Assembly: GCA_027325115.1 (NCBI GenBank)
Contig: DAHWFG010000668.1
Coordinates: forward strand, 1-7,036
DNA: 7,036 bases
Direction: 5' to 3'
DNA from: JAKBCQ01 sp021807585
Lineage (GTDB): Bacteria > Planctomycetota > Planctomycetia > Isosphaerales > Isosphaeraceae
Positions 1-7,036 of the stretch are shown piece after piece. The position numbers and the translations under genes are program-made. A model generated the notes under the pieces. It had not been told where the DNA came from, did not search any database, and was given only the letters and a program-made list of their open reading frames with translations. Positions within the stretch are counted from its first letter, which is position 1; each line of letters starts with the position of its first letter.

Positions 1-82
1 GGCCGTTAAGCCCGTCGGGCCAATGATAGTGCCTTCGGCGCGAAAGTCGGTTATCGCCGGACTCTTATTTGAAGGAAACGAA

Positions 83-123
83 CGGCGGCGCGGGAATCGA
101 ACCCCGCGCCGCCGTTTTCGTTT
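83..123. terminator. strong GC-rich hairpin terminator, possibly bidirectional
   Basis: A perfect 12-bp stem (83-94 with 103-114, all G/C) closes an 8-nt loop. On the plus strand it is followed by TTTTCGTTT (115-123), the layout of an intrinsic terminator. On the minus strand the stem is followed by TTCGTTTCC, so weaker termination in that direction is possible. The likely role is ending transcription of a gene to the left of the window. The minus-strand loop resembles a tRNA T-arm, but no other tRNA parts are present. Confidence 0.6.
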
Positions 124-199
124 CGCCTGAGAGCGCGACGAGCACGCGCCCCGATCGCCGGGCGGGAAGCGAACCCCGCGCCGCCGTTTTCGTTTCGCC
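99..199. repeat. 29-nt direct repeat, two copies 72 nt apart
   Basis: Positions 99-127 recur exactly at 171-199. The copied unit contains the 3' arm of the terminator hairpin plus its T-rich tail. The second copy lacks the matching 5' arm: upstream of it only about 5 bp, plus 3 bp after a bulge, can pair. It therefore reads as an incomplete duplicate of the terminator rather than a second working one. Confidence 0.7.
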
Positions 200-217
200 G
201 ACGCCTGATCCGATTCG

Positions 218-235
218 AACCGGTTTGAGCCGGTT
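218..235. repeat. small perfect inverted repeat
   Basis: AACCGG (218-223) and CCGGTT (230-235) form a perfect 6-bp stem around a 6-nt spacer. No T-run follows, so it is not a convincing intrinsic terminator. It could be a protein-binding dyad or chance. Confidence 0.3.
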
Positions 236-668
236 GCCTTGGCTTTGGGCTGGATCCTCCGAAACCGCTTCAAACTCACGCGTAAGCCTTCGCCGTGAAG
301 TAGGCGCACGCTTGTGAGGCAAAAATGCGGATTCGCCTCGAAAATGGCGATGATGTCGGCCTCTTCGGGGTGATCGGTCCTCCCCTGCCCTGTTCGATCC
401 TGGTTGATTCGAGACGGTCGACGGTTCGCCGGCCGATCAACCCAAGCTTCACCATTCGATCAGCCCTATCAAAAAGAACCGTCTATCGAGCACTCGCGAC
501 TCGATCCGGAACGACGATTCGGGGAGGATGGTGATCATCCGCCACTATTCAAGCGATCGCATGCCGAGTAAGATTCAAGCAAGAGCGTGCGAATTACGGA
601 TCGGAGTGACGAGATTTCCCGGCGCCGGCCTGGAAATGATCGTCGCGCGGCGCTAACCAAGGATTATT

Positions 669-1634
669 ATGATGAACACTCCTGGAACCAATCACGTGCG
701 CGTCGGTCTCTCGACGCTGTTCGTCGCATCGTGCCTGTTCGCCGCGACCGCGGCGACCCCCGCGTCGGCTCAGACGACCCTCCGCTGGAAATTCCAGGAA
801 GGCGAGACGCTCCATTACACGGTCGAGGAAAAGAACAACACCAAAACATTGACAAATGGTAACGAGATCAAATATTCATCCGATCAGGTGATGGAATATT
901 CATGGAAAGTGAAAAAGGTGTTCGCCGACGGTTCGGCTCGGGTGGCGCAGAAGCGCGAGCGGGTGCGAATGAAGGTCGTGGCGCCGTTCACCAATTTTGA
1001 GTACGACAGCGCCAAAGAGCCCGCCAAGACCGACAAAAAGGACGAGCAATCGAACCCTCAGGAGGAGGAGGCGAAGGCGAACTTCCGCGCGATGATCGGA
1101 GTCGAGATCGACCTGACGATGAATCCGCTGGGTGAAGTGACCGACGTCGATCTTCCCGAATCGCTCCTCAAAAAGCTCCGCGAGACCGCCCGCCAATCGG
1201 GCGCCGAGGGAGAATTCTCCGAGGAAAAGATCAAAGAAAGCTTCAAACATAACGTCATCGTTCTCCCCAAAAAACCCGTCGCCGAAGGCGCCGCCTGGAC
1301 GGGAGCGGAGGAGCTTCCCGCCCCCGACGGTAAACTGAGACACGAAAGAACGTATACATTCAAAGGCGCCGTGAAGAAAAACGGAGTAACTCTCGACCTG
1401 ATCGATCTCGCCACCAAAATCACCTTCGTACCCGACGCCGACGCGAGCGGAAAATTCAAAGTTCGCTCGGCCAAACTCTCGGGAAATTTCCACTTCGATA
1501 ACGAGAACGGGAGACTCGTCGAATCGGAACAAACGAATCTCGTCGAACTCGAAGTCGAGGAAAACAACAACAAAGCCGAGCAAACGATCCAAACGACGAC
1601 GCTTTTCACCCTCACACCCGTCGCTGGAAAATGA
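669..1634 (+). CDS. secreted protein of unknown function, DUF6263-like
   Basis: This encodes a 321-residue exported protein. A basic, then hydrophobic N-terminus (residues 10-30) ends in Ala-Ser-Ala before Gln35, a classic signal peptidase I site, so the mature protein should lie in the periplasm or outside. The mature part alternates beta-rich stretches (about 38-110 and 225-315) with a very charged Lys/Glu/Asp segment (112-138). Features such as 'LRWKFQEGE', 'PLGEV', 'KPVAEGAAW' and 'GRLVESE' resemble, from memory, the DUF6263 family common in Planctomycetota; no molecular function is known to me. No catalytic motif or membrane anchor is visible. Two adjacent ATGs (669, 672) are possible starts; AAGG at 659-662 sits 6 nt before the first. 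It appears monocistronic and converges on the sigma-54 activator gene. Confidence 0.85.
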   Translation: MMNTPGTNHVRVGLSTLFVASCLFAATAATPASAQTTLRWKFQEGETLHYTVEEKNNTKTLTNGNEIKYSSDQVMEYSWKVKKVFADGSARVAQKRERVRMKVVAPFTNFEYDSAKEPAKTDKKDEQSNPQEEEAKANFRAMIGVEIDLTMNPLGEVTDVDLPESLLKKLRETARQSGAEGEFSEEKIKESFKHNVIVLPKKPVAEGAAWTGAEELPAPDGKLRHERTYTFKGAVKKNGVTLDLIDLATKITFVPDADASGKFKVRSAKLSGNFHFDNENGRLVESEQTNLVELEVEENNNKAEQTIQTTTLFTLTPVAGK

Positions 1635-1652
1635 TCGCCTGCCAGGCTCGGT

Positions 1653-1667
1653 CGACACGGCTTGTCG
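1653..1667. terminator. weak hairpin between convergent genes
   Basis: CGACA (1653-1657) pairs perfectly with TGTCG (1663-1667) around a 5-nt loop, in the 49-nt gap between two facing stop codons. It has no T-run on either strand, so it is at best a weak or factor-assisted terminator shared by both genes. Confidence 0.25.
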
Positions 1668-1683
1668 CGACCCTTACCAAACG

Positions 1684-4893
<3,210 letters not shown>

Positions 4894-5080
4894 CGCGAAT
4901 GATACGAGAAAGAAACGGAAGGATGACTCTAGGAAAAATAGGTTGATTAAGCAATTTAAAGCGATAACAGAAACCTTAATCGCGATCTCATATTGAAATT
5001 AGGAATACTGGATAAAATAGGATGACTTTTCCGAGCGGAATTGAGAACGAGATCCACATTCCAGCCGAATGATGAAAGCC

Positions 5081-5140
5081 TTTCAGCGCCGAAAAACCGC
5101 CGATCGCCGGGTTATCATCCCATCGTGATTTCAGCGCCGA
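5081..5140 (+). repeat. 12-nt direct repeat upstream of the hydrolase promoter candidate
   Basis: TTTCAGCGCCGA occurs at 5081-5092 and again at 5129-5140, 48 nt apart. The copies lie about 40-100 nt upstream of the candidate -24/-12 element, a position where sigma-54 activators often bind. Activator sites are usually dyads rather than direct repeats, so a role as enhancer sites is only a guess. Confidence 0.3.
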
Positions 5141-5177
5141 TCGCTTCGCCGGCGGGGTTGTGTAAATATTTCACTCC

Positions 5178-5191
5178 GGCATGGGAAATGC
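5178..5191 (+). promoter_or_regulatory. candidate sigma-54 (-24/-12) promoter for the hydrolase gene
   Basis: GG (5178-5179) and GC (5190-5191) have the required 10-nt spacing. The 15-nt element starting at 5177, CGGCATGGGAAATGC, matches the consensus TGGCACG-N4-TTGC at 8 of 11 defined positions. Transcription would start near 5203, leaving a leader of about 65 nt. The spacing alone is expected by chance a few times in a region this size, so the added matches and the neighbouring sigma-54 activator carry the argument. The same bases form a perfect 5-bp inverted repeat (5178-5182 with 5188-5192), so an operator dyad is an alternative reading. Confidence 0.35.
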
Positions 5192-5256
5192 CCTTGGTAC
5201 TGATCGACTCGGCGCTTGATCGCCATCGATTTACGCAACATTCGTGGCCGGGTTTC

Positions 5257-5262
5257 AAGGAG
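5257..5262 (+). promoter_or_regulatory. ribosome binding site fixing the hydrolase start
   Basis: AAGGAG lies 7 nt upstream of the ATG at 5270, an excellent Shine-Dalgarno match and spacing. It sits inside the longer open frame that begins at the ATG 5216, so it argues for the 5270 start. Confidence 0.8.
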
Positions 5263-5269
5263 TGACTCC

Positions 5270-6136
5270 ATGCGATTAGCGGCGAAGAGGCACAGCATTG
5301 GGGATCTTCATGGATTGGTTTCGGTCGACGATTCCCTGACGCTCCGTTATCCCGAGGGGACGTTCGAAGTCATTCGGCTGGGTGAAGGCGATCCGCTTGT
5401 TCTGATTCCGGGGCTCGCGGGGGGCCCTCGGCTACTTGTTCCACTGGCGCGTCGGTTGGCGATGCGTCGCCAGGTCCTTATCGTCGGCCTTCGCGGCGAC
5501 ACGAACCCGATCGCATCAAAACGTACGCTTGATCTTTCAGGTCACGCTCGCGACGTCGCGCGGATCATCGAATCGCTCGATGTTCATCGCCCCGAGATCT
5601 TCGGCGTTTCGTTCGGCGGTGCGGTCGCGCTCGAACTCGCGATCGAACGCCCCGACCTCGTTCGCTCACTCACCGTACAAGGAACCGATTCGTCGTTCCC
5701 CGAGAACGTCGGCGTCTGGTTCGCCAGACGCGCTCTCGAGCGATTCCCGCTCCCCTCGAACAACGCCTTCGTGAACCAGTTCTTCAACCTGCTCCACGGC
5801 GGCAAGCCCGACGAACAAATGAAACCGACGCTCGACTTCTTGATCCGATCGTGCTGGTCGACCGATCAAAGTGAAATCGCGCATCGATTGCGCATTCTTA
5901 ACGAATACGACGTGTCGGATCGCTTGTGGCGTATCGACGCTCCGACTCTCGTACTGGCGGGAACGAAGGACGTCGTCGTCGCTCCCAGGCGGCAAAAGCG
6001 GCTTGCGAACGCGGTTCCGCTCGGTCTCTACCAGCCGATCGAAGGCGCGGGGCACGTCGCGTTTCTCACCCATTCGCGTCAGGTCGCCCGCACGATCCTG
6101 GGGCGTGATCTCGAATTGTCGCGGGTTTCGGTTTGA
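5270..6136 (+). CDS. alpha/beta hydrolase
   Basis: This 288-residue protein has the alpha/beta hydrolase fold with a full catalytic set. The nucleophile elbow is GVSFGG (112-117, Ser114), the acid is Asp234 in 'LAGTKD', and the base is His262 in 'GAGHVAF'. The oxyanion-hole loop is 'IPGLAGG' (46-52). A helical cap about 145-215 lies between the core halves, as in esterases and C-C bond hydrolases; the substrate cannot be told from sequence. No signal peptide or membrane segment is seen, so it is probably cytoplasmic. The frame is open from an ATG at 5216, but the strong AAGGAG at 5257-5262 selects 5270. It is divergent from the sigma-54 activator and has a candidate -24/-12 element 79 nt before its start, suggesting, not proving, that it is that protein's target. 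It seems monocistronic. Confidence 0.9.
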   Translation: MRLAAKRHSIGDLHGLVSVDDSLTLRYPEGTFEVIRLGEGDPLVLIPGLAGGPRLLVPLARRLAMRRQVLIVGLRGDTNPIASKRTLDLSGHARDVARIIESLDVHRPEIFGVSFGGAVALELAIERPDLVRSLTVQGTDSSFPENVGVWFARRALERFPLPSNNAFVNQFFNLLHGGKPDEQMKPTLDFLIRSCWSTDQSEIAHRLRILNEYDVSDRLWRIDAPTLVLAGTKDVVVAPRRQKRLANAVPLGLYQPIEGAGHVAFLTHSRQVARTILGRDLELSRVSV

Positions 6137-6261
6137 TTCAAGGATCTCTCCGCAATCATCTAAACTGATAAACTAAAATCGATGAATCAGCGCGTTGCGC
6201 TCCATCCTCCGAAATCAAACAAACATAAGAACAATCGTAATCTTTCGTATAAAAAACGGCT

Positions 6262-6459
6262 TCAAGGGCGAGATCGATCGAATCTCGCCTTTGATGTGGC
6301 CGGCTCATCTATTTTCTCAAGCCGACGGATATCGCAATCGATTCCTGGACGGCCTTTCTCATCGCAGAGCGTATCGAAATCATCGGGCTCGGTAAACGAT
6401 TCTATCTTTATCTCAGAATTACGCCATGTTACGGTAAGGTGATTATCTTTCTCTTGCAT
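6262..6459 (-). CDS. doubtful small hypothetical protein
   Basis: An ATG at 6459 opens a 65-residue minus-strand frame; a GTG at 6492 would add 11 residues. The product is hydrophilic and acidic, with an alternating hydrophobic pattern ('HLTVTWRNSEIKIESF') that could be beta strands, then 'PDDFDTLCDEKGRP' and a basic end. Against it: no ribosome site, third-base GC of only about half, and a C-terminus that runs through the hairpin at 6264-6292. I do not recognise it. It may be chance or a decayed gene. Confidence 0.22.
   Translation of the reverse strand: MQEKDNHLTVTWRNSEIKIESFTEPDDFDTLCDEKGRPGIDCDIRRLEKIDEPATSKARFDRSRP
6264..6292. terminator. hairpin terminator after the hydrolase gene
   Basis: An 11-bp stem with one G-U pair (6264-6274 with 6282-6292) encloses a 7-nt loop and ends in CCTTT. 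The T-run is short on the plus strand. It lies 128 nt past the hydrolase stop, so it would end a long 3' leader of that transcript and insulate the toxin-antitoxin cassette. Confidence 0.4.
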
Positions 6460-6497
6460 CCGGTATCGATGAGCAAACGGTAAATGGAGCACCCGCG

Positions 6498-6788
6498 ATG
6501 GTGAACATTTTCCAGGGGATCGTTCACGGTCGAACCATTGAGGTCGTCGAGGATCTCGGAGTTGAAGAAGGACAGATCGTCGAGGTTCAGGTGAAAGTCG
6601 TTCCCATCAATGCCGGTAAACCTTGGAGGGACGGGCTGAGACGAAGCGCGGGAGCTCTCGCCGACGAATGGACCGATGAAGACGACAAGTTTCTGAATGA
6701 GATTTATGTGGAACGCAAACGGGACTCAAGAAGGGAAATTCCTGAATATATTTTCTTCTTGATACCGACATCTGTTCGGCTCACCTGA
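6498..6788 (+). CDS. VapB-type antitoxin with an abnormal read-through C-terminus
   Basis: The N-terminal half ('GIVHGRTIEV..LGVEEGQIVEVQV', residues 7-32) is a short beta-strand module like those of small AbrB- or AF2212-like antitoxins. Residues 42-83 are the helical toxin-binding tail ('RRSAGALADEW', 'RREIPE'). Antitoxins of this type normally stop right after 'RREIPE' (here residue 83), usually in an ATGA overlap with the toxin start. Here the frame continues for 13 odd hydrophobic residues to TGA at 6786-6788, overlapping the toxin frame by 43 nt. The start is supported by GGAG at 6486-6489, 8 nt upstream. By analogy it would bind and neutralise the PIN toxin and repress its own operon. 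Whether the extra tail harms binding is unknown. Confidence 0.8.
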   Translation: MVNIFQGIVHGRTIEVVEDLGVEEGQIVEVQVKVVPINAGKPWRDGLRRSAGALADEWTDEDDKFLNEIYVERKRDSRREIPEYIFFLIPTSVRLT

Positions 6789-7036
6789 AGCGCCCCGCGG
6801 GTTCGATGCACCGATTCGTTCTTCATTCCGGCGGACTCTACATACCGATTATTGTCTTGGGTGAACTTTACGCTTGGGCGTATCATCGAAACAACCCAAA
6901 ATCCATCCTTGATCGAATCGAGAACGACATTTTGGCCGATGTCGGGGTCTTGGATTTTGACGTCGATTCCGCCAGGGAGTTCGGCGCGATCCGAGGGTCG
7001 CTTCTCAATAAAGGGACGACCGTCGGTAAAATGGAT
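6746..7036 (+). CDS. VapC-family PIN-domain toxin, partial at window end, no canonical start
   Basis: The frame encodes 97 residues of a PIN-domain ribonuclease: 'FLLDTDICSAHLKRP' with the first catalytic Asp (residue 6), 'PIIVLGELYAW' with Glu40, and 'VGKMD' with Asp97 as the last complete codon in the window. VapC toxins cleave RNA, often initiator tRNA or rRNA. The frame is closed upstream by TGA 6743-6745, and the codons before Asp6 are ATA, TAT, TTT, CTT, CTT, so there is no ATG, GTG or TTG. Translation would need an AUA start, and the first ATG (6806) would discard the catalytic Asp. The gene is therefore probably broken or poorly translated, although the rest is well preserved. It would follow the antitoxin in one operon. 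The remaining C-terminal part lies outside the window. Confidence 0.75.
   Translation, partial: MYFLLDTDICSAHLKRPAGSMHRFVLHSGGLYIPIIVLGELYAWAYHRNNPKSILDRIENDILADVGVLDFDVDSAREFGAIRGSLLNKGTTVGKMD

Larger units (their letters stand above)
1..668. other. gene-poor stretch before the first gene
   Basis: I see no convincing gene here. Short open frames exist on both strands, but they are rich in Arg, Ser and Pro, lack ribosome sites, and run through the hairpins, which is how chance frames in GC-rich DNA look. A frame ending at TAA 7-9 could be the last codons of an upstream gene, and the terminator at 83-123 would suit that, but two codons cannot prove it. The stretch holds a strong hairpin with a T-rich tail, a partial direct copy of it, and a small inverted repeat at 218-235. 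Positions 586-668 must contain the leader of the next gene. I found no confident -35/-10 pair there. Confidence 0.55.
4894..5269. other. divergent intergenic region between activator and hydrolase
   Basis: This region must carry the promoters of both flanking genes. Positions about 4900-5040 are visibly AT-rich against a GC-rich background. On the minus strand TTGCTT and TAGAGT lie 17 nt apart ahead of the activator gene, but the match to sigma-70 boxes is poor. The hydrolase-proximal half holds the direct repeats and the -24/-12 candidate listed separately. A TTG-initiated frame at 5041-5265 is open but has no ribosome site and no recognisable content. Confidence 0.5.
6137..6497. other. intergenic stretch between hydrolase and toxin-antitoxin cassette
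   Basis: This stretch is less GC-rich than the genes around it. It holds a small perfect hairpin (AGCGC/GCGCT, 6189-6201), the better terminator at 6264-6292, and a doubtful minus-strand ORF. Ahead of the antitoxin there are two short dyads, TTACgGTAA (6429-6437) and CATC-N7-GATG (6457-6471), where an autoregulatory operator could be expected. No clear -35/-10 pair was found. Confidence 0.45.

Noticed and set aside
84..110. tRNA-like T-arm on the minus strand
   Set aside because: The loop reads like TTCGATT, but with that 7-nt loop only 3 bp pair properly. There is no D-arm, anticodon arm or matching acceptor strand at a tRNA distance. It is better explained as a terminator hairpin.
65..322. 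overlapping open frames on both strands at 65-322
   Set aside because: Both run straight through the hairpin and its repeat. The repeated peptides are a product of the 72-nt (multiple of 3) spacing, and there is no ribosome site.
421..445. sigma-54-like GG-N10-GC element upstream of the secreted protein
   Set aside because: The spacing fits, but the bases around GG and GC do not match the consensus, and it lies more than 200 nt before the gene.
325..534. plus-strand ORF of 69 codons
   Set aside because: Arg/Ser/Pro-rich composition, no ribosome site and no recognisable motif.
900..1658. 252-codon minus-strand ORF
   Set aside because: It is antisense to the secreted protein, which has a clear signal peptide and family-like motifs. 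Long antisense frames are common in GC-rich genes.
5041..5265. 74-codon plus-strand ORF ending just before the hydrolase start
   Set aside because: It starts with TTG without a ribosome site and spans the repeats and the promoter candidate. Its stop next to the hydrolase start is probably chance.
5216..5269. 18-codon N-terminal extension of the hydrolase
   Set aside because: The AAGGAG at 5257-5262 with ideal spacing selects the ATG at 5270, and the extension adds no recognisable domain.
6747..6762. programmed -1 frameshift site joining antitoxin and toxin
   Set aside because: The shift direction would be right, but there is no X-XXY-YYZ slippery heptamer and no obvious stimulating structure. 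A small deletion explains the junction more simply.

Overview
The window looks like a bacterial chromosome segment of moderately high GC content. It is probably from the Planctomycetota. That assignment is an inference from three things: a secreted protein resembling DUF6263 members, a very large membrane-bound sigma-54 activator, and a VapBC-type cassette whose antitoxin carries an 'RREIPE' tail. No rRNA, tRNA, CRISPR array or insertion sequence is visible.

Layout. Positions 1-668 hold no convincing gene. They contain a strong hairpin terminator (83-123) and a partial 29-nt direct copy of it 72 nt downstream. A signal-peptide-bearing secreted protein of unknown function follows (669-1634, +). 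Only 49 nt separate its stop from the stop of the convergent gene (1684-4893, -), which occupies almost half of the window. That gene encodes an about 1,030-1,070-residue protein with an extracytoplasmic PDZ-like domain, about ten membrane helices, a GAF domain, a sigma-54 AAA+ domain with intact GAFTGA, and a Fis-type helix-turn-helix. It is in effect a ComP-like membrane sensor joined directly to a sigma-54 activator, with no kinase or receiver domain between them. After an AT-rich divergent intergenic region (4894-5269) comes a complete alpha/beta hydrolase (5270-6136, +).

The divergent intergenic region holds a candidate -24/-12 (sigma-54) element at 5178-5191, oriented toward the hydrolase, and a 12-nt direct repeat 38 nt upstream of it. 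The simplest working model is a two-gene module: an envelope signal is sensed by the membrane activator, which switches on the divergent hydrolase through sigma-54. This is inference from layout and motif match only.

The right end carries a VapBC-type toxin-antitoxin cassette. The usual overlapping stop/start (ATGA) is missing. The antitoxin frame runs 13 codons past its expected end, and the PIN toxin frame has no ATG, GTG or TTG upstream of its first catalytic aspartate. The arrangement is what a 3-nt deletion of the junction would produce. The toxin runs off the window end. Between the hydrolase and the cassette are a good hairpin terminator and one doubtful small minus-strand ORF.

Overall the least ordinary items are the transmembrane sigma-54 activator with its possible hydrolase target, and the damaged toxin-antitoxin junction.
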